This document shows, in pieces, positions 25,901-32,500 of a DNA stretch of 64,000 nt. A model generated the notes under the pieces. It was not told the origin of the DNA and ran no database searches. It worked only from the letters and a program-made list of their open reading frames with translations. Source of the DNA: Macrocystis pyrifera (taxonomy: Eukaryota > Sar > Phaeophyceae > Laminariales > Laminariaceae); assembly GCA_031763025.1 (NCBI GenBank), contig JASSKH010000023.1, positions 2,569,501-2,633,500 on the forward strand, in the 5' to 3' direction. How positions within the stretch are numbered: the stretch's first letter is position 1; each line of letters opens with the position of its first letter. The position numbers and the translations under genes were made by a program.

Positions 25901-28136
25901 GAGGGCCGACGCTTGCTGACCAACAGCTACCAGGTCCGCAACTGTTGTCTACTATTAATAGCAAGTATCTGCTTCTCTGCTGCAACGTGATGCGTTAAGA
26001 CATTGGAAATAGTGTGTACCAGGTACAAGATGCATCTAATGGGTTTAATGCTCTACATGATGCGTTACGACGTGAAGTGTTCTTACGCTAGCGGCTGATG
26101 CAGCGTCTCTCTTCCGAGCCTGAATATTTTGCGGGTGTGTTTGCTTCCCTCGTTCGCAATTACTATCACCACTTGATGCTCTCCCAGGCTCTTTCTTTCA
26201 TGCTTCTGGGGTCCTTCGGTGTTGCTCTTCTAGTGCTAGTTGCGGCATGTGTCCCCATATCGGACCCTATGATTCTAGGAGGGGACCATTTGATCTGGAT
26301 CCTCTGGCTGGTAGCACCTCTTCTGGCGACATCTTTCTTGGCCTCTCCTTCAGACGGGTCACTGATGAAGAGAACTCCCGAGAAAAATGACCCTAAGGCA
26401 AGCCAACAAACCAACAAGTGCATACCTGGTACGGGTACCTTTTTTGCTTTTTTGCCCTACGGTCGTAGCGCGTTTTTTTTGTGTGTTCTTGAACTGGACG
26501 GCGCGTGCGGATGACAGCCAGCGTTGACCTGCCTTTGACATGGCGTAATATCCTTCCTGTTGAGTAGGTATACCTGGTGTATATAGACCGTCAAGCTTTT
26601 TAACACTTAGCGTTTGATGTATCAAACTTCGAACACGATTGATTGCTCGTCTGTTGGCATACATGATAACACTATGTTGCATGCTGTGCTGCCTCCCACA
26701 TTGATCCCAGGTGGTACCTATCGCCCCTCAGTTAGTGGTGCATCTCCTTCTGCGCACCATCCCTACGGTTCTGATCTGCGTTGGTCTGTACGTTGTCCTG
26801 ATCGCGGAGTTTCTCATCCTCGACCACGCCGAACTGGCGCGGTTATGCGATGGCGAGGTGTGTTGAGCGAAAACTGTTGTATGAAACTGTACAGACGTGC
26901 GCAAGGACTATTTTCATTGGTAAAGGTAGTGAATTTGCCTTCTCGGGGTTCATTTTTTATATTTTGGCTACTTGACAAGGTATTAGATTTCGCTTTTCCT
27001 TGCTGTTTGCGACCAAGAAATACACTCGATTGGAGGTACGAATAATATCGTAATGTCAATGTCGTTGAGGTGGGTCACTTGACGATTTTTCGTGGTTTGT
27101 GACATTTATCTGTGCCTCACTATTACACCCGGCGAACACAGAACGAAGCACCAGCGACCTGGGTTCACATTATCTGGTGCCTCGCGCGAGATGATTCGGA
27201 CGATGAGATGACGCGGGCGGCCTCGGGGCAAGCGGTAGACCTGGTCCTTGTGGAACTGGTTCTATGCCTTATCGCCCAATCGGCCAGCTTCATGTACAGG
27301 TATACATGTGGCCGATTCGAGCGGTAGCACTCGATGCATATACTCGTAATTTGTACTGTATAATATTTCGATTGCACCGCAACTTGTTCGTCATCATGCT
27401 TGTTCCGAGGCGTGTCGCATTCGACGTATACACTACTGTAGTATGTACTAGGTAGTGCGTCAGAGCGACAGCAGGACTGCTTGTTGTTCGTTTGTGCGCT
27501 TACTGGGGTGCTCCCGCGGTTGTGCTCGGCAGGACTGCTAGCATTCGAAAGGAGTATCCTTGGAAGAACTGGGTGTGGAACTACGCTGTTGTCCTGATAC
27601 TGACGTTACAGGTAAAGAAGAGTACTACACTGCAAAACAGGGGACGTCGTATTTTGATAATTTGTTTATTCCTTGACGATTATTTCAACGATTCAATTAG
27701 TTCCCTGCTGCATTGAGCTGCACTCAACTTTGGGTGTGTCTACAACACCATCTACAAGACCATCTCTCAAGGAGGCGCGTGCGCTGGAATCATCGAACCG
27801 GCCAAATGTGTTTGCTTCTACTTTACAATAAAAATGCCTTTGCAAATATTGGCGGTGCCTATCTCACTATCTCAGCGCACCCAACCGACGGCTTCTACTC
27901 GTGGACTGTTGGACCCACAGGTGCTACATTTATGGGCATCAGCTGCTGCCAGGCAGACACTACATCTACTCTCGAACTGCCCGTGGAAACCGCTGGTTGT
28001 GGGCGCGCTCTGTCCTTTTGCAATTCTAGGCATCGGCGAAGTGCTCAAGCGCAACGACGCACGAGTTTACGATCGCTACATCACGTTGCTGCATCTAGAG
28101 TTCGAAACACGCCTCGGGATGCACTCCCCTAGATGA
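7882..28136 (+). CDS. TMEM94: TMEM94-like P-type-ATPase-related membrane protein (whole gene, spliced)
   Basis: The gene codes for a multi-pass membrane protein related to P-type ATPases; the animal ortholog TMEM94 sits in the ER membrane and has been linked to magnesium transport. Recognition rests on several spliced segments that I recall as close to animal TMEM94: the C-terminus LEFETRLGMHSPR, VRFVYFSPRN, MGIETDWNCAISL, HVDNVPLLVSLFTDATPPT and FEDPHWWAHLPALKPIGL. Order and spacing also match: two N-terminal membrane helices, an actuator-like domain (GDVVALMGG), two more helices, a large cytoplasmic region, then about six C-terminal helices. From 23805 to the stop at 28134-28136 most exons join with matching phase; the donor near 26428 and the 25.4-kb exon are the exceptions. 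The exact ATG is uncertain; I use the ATG pair at 7882. Cytoplasmic exons between 13.4 and 18.9 kb are unresolved. One exon carries an apparent one-base deletion (25428-25434). Confidence 0.85.
9162..9244. repeat. Tandem repeat, 32-bp unit, about 2.5 copies
   Basis: Two units share CTTCAACTGAACTGAATCA followed by C/T-GTATGCTT. A truncated third follows. The repeat lies in the first long intron of the TMEM94-like gene. Confidence 0.7.
9474..9536 (+). CDS. TMEM94: TMEM94-like exon: second membrane helix
   Basis: The 63-bp exon encodes ATTLALALLVLCSLLAGVLIK between a GCCAAGCAG acceptor and an AAG|GTAGTG donor, phase 0 on both sides. It directly continues the first helix exon and corresponds to the second N-terminal membrane span of TMEM94. 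Confidence 0.6.
9783..9867 (+). CDS. TMEM94: TMEM94-like exon: loop after helix 2
   Basis: After the TTCCAG acceptor the phase-0 frame reads GQDLLYRHKKLSV and runs to a GTACGT donor in phase 1. The basic loop resembles the region that follows the second helix in TMEM94. The assignment is by position and weak similarity only. Confidence 0.4.
10511..10599 (+). CDS. TMEM94: TMEM94-like exon: helical linker
   Basis: Acceptor AACAG and donor CAG|GTACGC frame an 89-bp exon. One frame gives an amphipathic helix (ETFELQDRVSEACEALAN) that resembles the linker before the actuator domain. A second frame fits the neighbouring exon phases better. The conflict is unresolved and may mean a mis-set neighbour border or another one-base indel. 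Confidence 0.4.
11078..11185 (+). CDS. TMEM94: TMEM94-like exon: start of actuator-like domain
   Basis: Between CGACAG and GTGAGC it reads PWGASAG... then VVSVYRNDLWQRVPKLLLVE, phase 0. The VYRN-x-L-x-x-x-P-x-x-LLVE pattern matches the animal TMEM94 strand that leads into GDIIAL. Confidence 0.7.
11372..11480 (+). CDS. TMEM94: TMEM94-like exon: GDVVAL motif
   Basis: The exon opens GDVVALMGGDKAPC, the counterpart of the GDIIALRPG strand found in TMEM94 and, in general form, in P-type ATPase actuator domains. The donor is either GTATGT at 11477 (phase 0) or GTAGGC at 11481 (phase 1). The second makes the next exon's frame fit. Confidence 0.7.
11864..11946 (+). CDS. TMEM94: TMEM94-like exon: actuator-like domain, continued
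   Basis: After TTCTTACAG the open frame runs TSVESRAMPESVDLQQIPCV and ends HQTGIK|GTAAGC in phase 0, matching the next exon. No residue-level homology is obvious; the assignment rests on splice sites and phase. Confidence 0.5.
12234..12389 (+). CDS. TMEM94: TMEM94-like exon: RLLETP segment
   Basis: The 52-codon exon starts VLGGQHITLRP and ends CYRLLETPLDAHLK. The last part matches the RLFRVLETP segment that closes the actuator region in animal TMEM94. Acceptor CTCCAG and donor AAG|GTGCCC keep phase 0. Confidence 0.75.
12579..12773 (+). CDS. TMEM94: TMEM94-like exon: membrane helix 3
   Basis: This 65-codon exon reads ...TSLIRERVRAAGRR, then a hydrophobic helix (YSAVVIVALLAAVVGAIRLV) and LLVIPGQ before the donor. 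It aligns by order and motif (SRPT-x-x-I/L-x-x-ER) with the third membrane span of TMEM94. Phase 0 on both sides. Confidence 0.75.
13272..13381 (+). CDS. TMEM94: TMEM94-like exon: membrane helix 4
   Basis: It reads VAVCLLPMSLPIYLAAGEAV then ATARLLAFLELMLRR. The proline-rich helix followed by GEAVATARLL parallels the LPILPLLFP...GEARVLA segment of TMEM94, which corresponds to helix M4 of P-type ATPases. The exon ends in phase 2 (AAAG|GTATTG). Confidence 0.75.
13587..13626. repeat. Perfect 20-bp tandem duplication
   Basis: CGTATCGGACTTCGAGGCGA occurs twice in direct succession. It is intronic in the TMEM94-like gene. Confidence 0.8.
13702..16054 (+). CDS. Unresolved cytoplasmic-loop exons of the TMEM94-like gene
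   Basis: The protein needs a large cytoplasmic loop here, and several open stretches bounded by plausible splice sites occur. They are 13702-13813 (acceptor ATACAG), an acidic stretch at 14060-14190 containing EVDEFDQMDAEEREE, 14890-15060, a stretch at 15714-15829 reading LKALYLYGQRQVAVWNEEQD before a GTAAGT donor, and 15830-16052 ending at another GTAAGT. I could not chain them with consistent phases. Some may be introns or transposon relics. Confidence 0.3.
17492..17970 (+). pseudogene. Coding-like remnant inside the long TMEM94 intron
   Basis: Two stretches look protein-like but cannot be joined. One, at 17523-17700, contains TVPDINAAARRAIAI then AAAKTIYDRALMQREASHRL. The other, at 17818-17960, is glutamine-rich (QHRAEFQARGQLSLGRKAQA, stop, LHAQQQLARELEVV) and is broken by stops. 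The mix suggests a decayed transposon gene, but no family is recognised. A small hairpin element (17723-17793) sits between them. Confidence 0.3.
17723..17793. mobile_element. Small hairpin MITE (71 bp), copy 1
   Basis: The ends TCTGTCCGGAAAT and ATTTCCGGACAGA are inverted repeats around a short A/T-rich middle. The left part (CGGAAATATAGGTACGGTT) resembles the element at 34237-34309 read in reverse, so the two look like one family. No coding capacity. Confidence 0.55.
18975..19111 (+). CDS. TMEM94: TMEM94-like exon: degenerate phosphorylation-site region
   Basis: The frame reads MLGCGLVERLGAVTTLCMLD then EDTVCKPTSAIKEVFLVDSK before a GTCAGT donor (phase 0). The pattern LG-x-VT-x-LC-x-x-D marks where P-type ATPases carry the phosphorylated Asp of DKTGT. 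Animal TMEM94 already lacks a full DKTGT; here the site reads DEDT. The 5' border is a guess. Confidence 0.75.
19304..19459 (+). CDS. TMEM94: TMEM94-like exon: HWWAHLPALKPIGL segment
   Basis: The 52-codon exon begins with a Gly/Ser-rich linker, then KGVRFEDPHWWAHLPALKPI and GLTCLLAEAKHSE. This closely follows the conserved FDDSNWQLHLTSLKPLGL stretch of TMEM94. Phase 0 on both sides, donor GAG|GTGACA. Confidence 0.85.
19802..19968 (+). CDS. TMEM94: TMEM94-like exon, probable: nucleotide-binding-like region
   Basis: The open frame carries KTIDAYAKHPGLRELRRVCV and SEANRMEVYDTRT, ending near a GTATAC donor. Length and position fit the region between the KPIGL and DFWDG segments of TMEM94. The upstream border and one preceding exon are not resolved. 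Confidence 0.45.
20696..20719. repeat. AT dinucleotide microsatellite
   Basis: About twelve AT units in an intron of the TMEM94-like gene. Confidence 0.9.
21154..21269 (+). CDS. TMEM94: TMEM94-like exon: CRDYWDG segment
   Basis: After CCCGTCGCAG it reads NPSIVLSMCRDYWDGSAISN then LPASLRKSILAMHQQWSL, donor TTG|GTGAGT. It matches the DVVLEACTDFWDG segment of animal TMEM94 in order and motif. Exit phase 0. Confidence 0.85.
21680..21848 (+). CDS. TMEM94: TMEM94-like exon: VVAFAYTPVP segment
   Basis: It opens EDLDVVAFAYTPVPYTVNPF in phase 0 and continues to a GTGAGA donor in phase 1. It parallels the CSAFAYKPM segment that follows DFWDG in TMEM94. The second half is a variable, Ser/Pro-rich loop. 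Confidence 0.75.
22171..22376 (+). CDS. TMEM94-like exon, probable: acidic/serine linker
   Basis: The stretch is low-complexity and disordered: TPLTPRRHQG..., ADDDDSQEGSVSDAGSGSKG, then SLSANSSP before a strong GTAAGT donor. It lies where TMEM94 has a variable cytoplasmic linker. The 5' border is uncertain. A further small candidate exon lies at 22712-22800. Confidence 0.45.
23010..23588 (+). CDS. TMEM94: TMEM94-like exon: large cytoplasmic linker
   Basis: This is the longest open exon of the gene. It carries PKLEFGLPWQLVVHPLELID, a long Ser/Ala/Glu-rich disordered part, then KKGGRRYSMDDYGVSIAH before CAG|GTTGTG. The RRYSMDD part recalls the NARRSSWSSDEG phosphosite-like stretch before the FMGM segment in TMEM94. 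Borders are approximate. Confidence 0.6.
23805..23873 (+). CDS. TMEM94: TMEM94-like exon: short helix before VFLGM
   Basis: The 23-codon exon (GALAPASGQSKMAEVLSNMM, HEQ) lies between AACTGCAG and CAG|GTGGGT, phase 0. It joins directly to VFLGMAAS, the same order as in TMEM94. Confidence 0.7.
24383..24508 (+). CDS. TMEM94: TMEM94-like exon: VFLGM...VYFSPRN
   Basis: Exactly 42 codons, phase 0: VFLGMAASFVPPKRDIVALI then EDVEAAGVRFVYFSPRNMRR. It closely tracks the animal segment FMGMVSSQYQARLDIVRLID...IRFVYFS. In P-type ATPases this region bears the hinge of the P-domain. Confidence 0.95.
24739..24864 (+). CDS. TMEM94: TMEM94-like exon: MGIETDWNCAISL
   Basis: Exactly 42 codons after TTCATTAG: ALAESMGIETDWNCAISLRP followed by a variable tail ending DWDVK|GTGATG. 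The first half matches AEKMGLETGWNCHISL of animal TMEM94. Confidence 0.95.
25026..25195 (+). CDS. TMEM94: TMEM94-like exon: VDNVPLLVSLFTDATP
   Basis: The exon reads ARLPHGIAAIRDHIEHVDNV then PLLVSLFTDATPPTTKDMIG and ends VLAVGMSH before GTAAGT, phase 2. It aligns with ARLPRGIH...NIDNVPLLVPLFTDCTPETM. The final VLAVGMS strand is the counterpart of the P-type motif before the GDG-like loop. Confidence 0.95.
25323..25502 (+). CDS. TMEM94: TMEM94-like exon with apparent one-base deletion
   Basis: The exon enters in phase 2 and reads NADLFRAADLSFSVESLP, matching the LFLQSDISIALDPLYP segment. Near its end a different frame carries FSAIDAAFNSSIVGLHTALP, matching the GQLNSLPCSL region. The frame change falls at or near a run of seven T (25428-25434). 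The exon is 180 bp, whereas entry phase 2 and exit phase 0 need 181. A missing T would settle both points. See findings. Confidence 0.8.
25835..25933 (+). CDS. TMEM94: TMEM94-like exon: helix before the C-terminal membrane domain
   Basis: The 33-codon exon (VRRGGAIVGLDDVGSIIIDL, IREGRRLLTNSYQ) is phase 0 on both sides. It corresponds to ISIIRLIEQARHATYGIRK, the stalk helix that leads into the C-terminal membrane spans. Confidence 0.85.
26104..26428 (+). CDS. TMEM94: TMEM94-like exon: membrane helices 5 and 6
   Basis: The frame carries two hydrophobic spans: MLSQALSFMLLGSFGVALLV...ACVPI and LIWILWLVAPLLATSFLA. A polar stretch follows (GSLMKRTPEKNDPKASQQ). It fits the first pair of C-terminal helices of TMEM94. 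The acceptor (GATGCAG) is plausible. The donor is uncertain, because no GT in phase 0 follows the second helix closely. Confidence 0.7.
26711..26857 (+). CDS. TMEM94: TMEM94-like exon: membrane helix 7
   Basis: This 49-codon exon has no ATG. It reads VVPIAPQLVVHLLLRTIPTV then LICVGLYVVLIAEFLILDHA and ends CDGE|GTGTGT. It holds one long hydrophobic span and matches the LLKFSLTISSCLICFGFTL region by position. Confidence 0.8.
27142..27299 (+). CDS. TMEM94: TMEM94-like exon: APAW-like loop and helix 8
   Basis: It opens NEAPATWVHIIWCLARDDSD and continues ASGQAVDLVLVELVLCLIAQ SASFMY before GTATAC, entering in phase 0 and leaving in phase 2. It parallels the APAWFEDFANG...QKLTAALIVLHTVF segment of TMEM94. 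Confidence 0.8.
27533..27611 (+). CDS. TMEM94: TMEM94-like exon: PWKN-x-W helix
   Basis: A 79-bp exon: TASIRKEYPWKNWVWNYAVV then LILTLQ|GTAAAG. Entry phase 2 and exit phase 0 match both neighbours. It corresponds to KPLWRKSPLTNLWWAVTVPVVLLG. Confidence 0.85.
27921..28136 (+). CDS. TMEM94: TMEM94-like last exon with conserved C-terminus
   Basis: After GACCCACAG the exon reads VLHLWASAAARQ..., a last membrane span (PLVVGALCPFAILGIGEVLK) and ends LLHLEFETRLGMHSPR with TGA at 28134. The terminal motif nearly equals the KLQFETKLGMNSPF end of animal TMEM94. This is the single strongest identification in the window. Confidence 0.95.
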   Translation: MLHLWASAAARQTLHLLSNCPWKPLVVGALCPFAILGIGEVLKRNDARVYDRYITLLHLEFETRLGMHSPR

Positions 28137-29298
28137 TGACGCCGTTTGTGTACCTCGTACAACACTGCTGCTGTCAAGGCGAAATAATTCGGTTTCTGCG
28201 GTCCTCAGCTTCCGCCGTCCTGGGTAGTGAGACAGGACAGGGCATCTCCGCTCGTAATAACGAGTGCCAGGTATTGCCTGGGTTAACGCAACAACACGAT
28301 ACGTGTCACCAACGTAGTTTTAGGGCCTCTCTCCACTGTGGAGTCGTCCGGAATGAATCTTGGACAGGTCTCAGCATCGAAGGATCTGGCGCCAAGTTCT
28401 GTTCGAGCAGACCAGGGGATGGAAAAATTGTATCAGGTGTGCGTCAAAGCTGATGAGTGGATGCTGCTCCTCTTCAATGGCTGCGACAGGAAACACGCCC
28501 TCGCTGTATATCATTTTGTTGGGGGCTGTTTATACGATTTTTTATGCTCTACACTCGTAGTGTACAGTATCCGTAGGTAGGTGTTGTCGACATTCGTCGT
28601 CGCTCCAGCAATAGTACCAAATAATAATAATACCTCATACTCATTCTACCGGTAGTGTTTGCGACTTTGCCCAATTTCGACACAATGGTTGATAGTCCAC
28701 ACTAACTATTCATATCGTCCTACAACATTCCGATAAATTTCCCAAGTGGTCGGGGTTTACGGTCTAAAGTCGAGTATATTGGTATATTTCAACCATTTTG
28801 ATGAAGCTGGGCCAAGCTCTATACAGCCCTCCATACTACCGCCCCACGTATGAAAACAAACACGGCAATCGCCACCTGGGGGCACGAAATACCTTTCTCT
28901 CTTCTTCGAGTATTGACACCTGGTACGATGTCATAATCCCTCAACATTGTATACACGAACATCACGCCTCACCTGCGTTTCCATCCAAGATAGGAGATCA
29001 GAGAGTCGGCCCCAGTCCTGTGCCTGGCAGTACTCTTTCAACAGGGGAGTGAACTTAGAGTTGAACTCACCCTGAAACATGGGAGCATGAAGACAATCGT
29101 CGGGGCACGCGCGTCAAGCAATGCCATGAAATTCGGTGGGCGTGCTTTTTGGAGTGATTCAAGATGCACGTATTTTCACGCCAAAACTTCATTTAATAAT
29201 GTTGATATCACTACAAAATATAAGGTTCTCCCGGGTTAGGATTTAAGCCGCACGTTTCTTCTGAGCAATCAACAAGTCTAGTATATAGCTAGCGAGCG
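28137..29298. other. Convergent spacer between TMEM94-like gene and PPR gene B
   Basis: The two genes end facing each other about 1.2 kb apart. The spacer holds short A/T-rich runs (for example AATAATAATAA at 28622) and one CACCTGGTAC copy of the dispersed motif near 28919. No gene is supported. Confidence 0.6.
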
Positions 29299-29505
29299 TT
29301 ACGCCCGCGCATCCCAAGCCCACTTGTCGGCCGACACGAGGAGAATGGTATTGAGGTCAGCATCGCTCACCTGCAATAGACCGAGCTGCCGTAGGCTATC
29401 CATTACCGGAAACAAACGCAAGAGCCCGCTCGGCAACGTCAATCGGCACCCCGACTATAACGTCATGCGTAATTGCTTGTACTTTGACCAGTAGTTTGAC
29501 AGGCA
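29299..29505 (-). CDS. PPR gene B last exon (frame unresolved)
   Basis: Two frames are needed to read PPR-like sequence. One gives KVQAITHDVIVGVPIDVAER ALA. The other gives LFPVMDSLRQLGLLQVSDAD and LNTILLVSADKWAWDARA with TAA at 29299-29301. They meet at a short run (29414-29416). The upstream border is uncertain. Confidence 0.55.
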
Positions 29506-32500
29506 TTGCCGCTAGTGAACAGAACATGTACGGGTACAAACCTGAATGCCCTCTAGAGGACGCAAGTGCTGTACAAAATAAGTACGCGCAAGAAAATAAC
29601 CAGTTAACATCCTACTCGGTATACTGATACCTGCTACCAGGTATGTAATAGAGTCGCCTACAGTAGCGTAATTACAGTCGAAACAAAAGCCATGCCAGGC
29701 AACACTCCCGATTTCGCGCGGCCAGGCATCTACCACCTGGAACCACATTGGGGGTGAACACCGATTAAAAAAATATATTGTATAAATCGCCCGAATTTGT
29801 ACCAAGTCCCCAACAAGCGCACCTCCAAGCCGGCTGCCGGCATACGCTCCAGCAGTGCCAGAGCTTCTCGAGGTTGTCCCGCCGAGATGCACGTTTCGAA
29901 CACCAAATCATACATGGTCTTGTCTGGCGTCCAGCCTAATGGCGCGCTCCCATCATTACATTCTGCCATTTCAAGCACAGCTCTCGCGACTTTCCAGGTT
30001 CCAGCTGCGGCACAGGTCTTGAGCGCGCTCCTCACGCGCCGCTCAGTTACCTACCAGGTATTAATCGCAAACAATGTGAGAAGGTTGATTTGAAAAAGAA
30101 AAGAAAATCGGCGCGGCTGGCAGTCGTGCTTACTATGGTCGGGCTGTGCAATAAGGCATGCCTTGGCTGAATTTGACGGCTACTTACCATAATAGCTACT
30201 ACAGGTAGTTGGGTGGCGAAGCAAGGCAACTGACTTGACGTACACCAGGCACTATTCAATGAAAAACACAGATCGATCCACAAACGCGCCAATCATATGC
30301 AAAGACGCAGAAGGTAGCGATGTACCGTACGCAACTAACTGTACTACCGACCCAACACCTCGTAACTAGTCGGCGACTTCTAGTCAACCAACTCACAGTC
30401 GTGGTGCTTAGTGATGCTAACACCTATGGTAACACCTACCCAGTATACGCTATTTTTTGTAAAGCTGTACCAGGTAGCAATTGAGAAACCCCGGCAGTTG
30501 TGACTTCGAGAGATTCATTCCACGAGAGACGCCGAGTCTCCCTGCTTGCACCATCGTCCTTGGGTTGGATAGTGTGAGCCGCATGTCGCCCGAGGTTAAG
30601 GTTTTGAACCGCTGGGTATGGGGTATGGTATGGTCAACGACTCGCTGCTACCTGCTGTAATATAGGTACACTTGCGTCTCACCTCGATTCCTTGGGCCAA
30701 CATAGTGTCGAAAAACTCGAGCACCTTCCGGCGTTGCCCTGCCTGCGATTTCAAGAAAAAACGAAGACCGTACTTTGCATGAGGTCGGTGACAAATCCAA
30801 GCGGATGTAATGCAAGCCGCAGCTTTTTGAAATGCGAGGAATATTAGAGTAGACACCACGTGTAAGCTCGTGTGTGGAAGCGCGACATAATAGTATGTAT
30901 GGTTGACACGAGAACATCGGAGGTCTGGCGAAATGGGAAAACAGCTACAATGCAGCCCAGCCCATCCGAAGGAAAGAACAGTACACCATGCGACGGCACA
31001 AGTGCTACGAAGTGCTCCCATGTTCCCGCAATTCCTGAAACAGCAGCCTATCTCACTACAGTAGGCAGTTCGCTACCACCGAAAGCTCACGGGCCTTCCT
31101 TCAGCAAGGTGCTTTTTATCTTGACAGGGAGAAAGTGACGGAAACAAAAATGACGATGATACGATTATACGATGACACCATCGCCCACACGAAGCAGCAG
31201 CTCAGGGTGCTGGGTTTCGTCAAGTGTCCATCTCGACTTAAGATCAATTAAAAGGAGTTGCATATACTACACTCGCGCGGCAACATGGTATTCACAACAG
31301 GTATTCATTTTGCTGCGCGTTCACACGATACGGCTGCTAACCCTTTTAGTTTTGCACTTCACATAACATAAGGTATATTCACACCAGTATCGAATCCACC
31401 TCTTACTCCAAGTGCGTACTTGTCCCCAGAACGGGATTGGACTGATACTGTGATACTGTGATATTAATACCGTACTCTTCATTGCTTTGGTCGCATTACC
31501 TTACCTGGCTTCCAAAAGCTGTAATAGTATTATTACAGGGGTCCATAGTTAACGGGACCAAATTTTGTTAGTAAAAATAGGCAAATATATAGGTTTTTAT
31601 GTACACCATAGGTCCTGCTAACTATGGACCCCCGTAATAATAGCAGCCAAACAAAAAGTGATACGAAAATTAAATAGTAGCATCCACCTCACATGACGTA
31701 GCACTCCCCCCGCGCTCACCTGTGCACATGCAGCTATAGCAGCGCCGTACGTGTACCCGTTCGGCTCAACGCCTGCAGACGGCATTACGTCGAACAGTCG
31801 TAATGCTTTCCTCCACTCGCCGGCCTTCCCCAACCCTCCTATTACCGTCGTGTAAGAGATAACATCCGCCTTGAACCGCACGAGAACGAAACAAGAGCAG
31901 CAAGGAGAGGCAGGCAGGCAGGTGTGAGAGGAGAACGGTGCCTTGCGACGGTTTACAACGTGCTGCTGCGAGGTGGAGGCGTTTGAACCCTTGACGATAG
32001 ACGTGTGGAGTTTCATGCGAGCTTGTCGGGTCTTGAAAAAAGCGAGATAGGCCCACGAAAAATCCTGGAACAGTACCACGCGCCACGATCGCTAGCTGAA
32101 GCAATTACAGCGACGGTTTTGCACTACGTAGACGAAGCGACAGACCCGAGCAATACTCTACAGAGTGGAGGGTCGCCGTGCCGCATGCTGATTGAGACGT
32201 CTCTGGTATAATAGGGTGACCGTAAATCTCTCGCCTCTGTCTGAACAAGACAGTGCCATGCTTCGACGTATATACTTTGCTGGTGTATGTCACAAAAATG
32301 CCCGCATCTTACATGAACGCGACCTTCCGTCTTCATGCGATTTAAGAGCTCCACCGCTTGGTCGCACGCTCCTCCCATAGAGAGCGCGTGCAAGACCGAG
32401 TTGTAGGTGATCACGTTGGCCATGTCCCCGATCTCATTCAGCACGTCTAGCGCCATTTCCCACAGGCCGAACTGATTAAAAGGGCGGAGGGACGCCGGGG

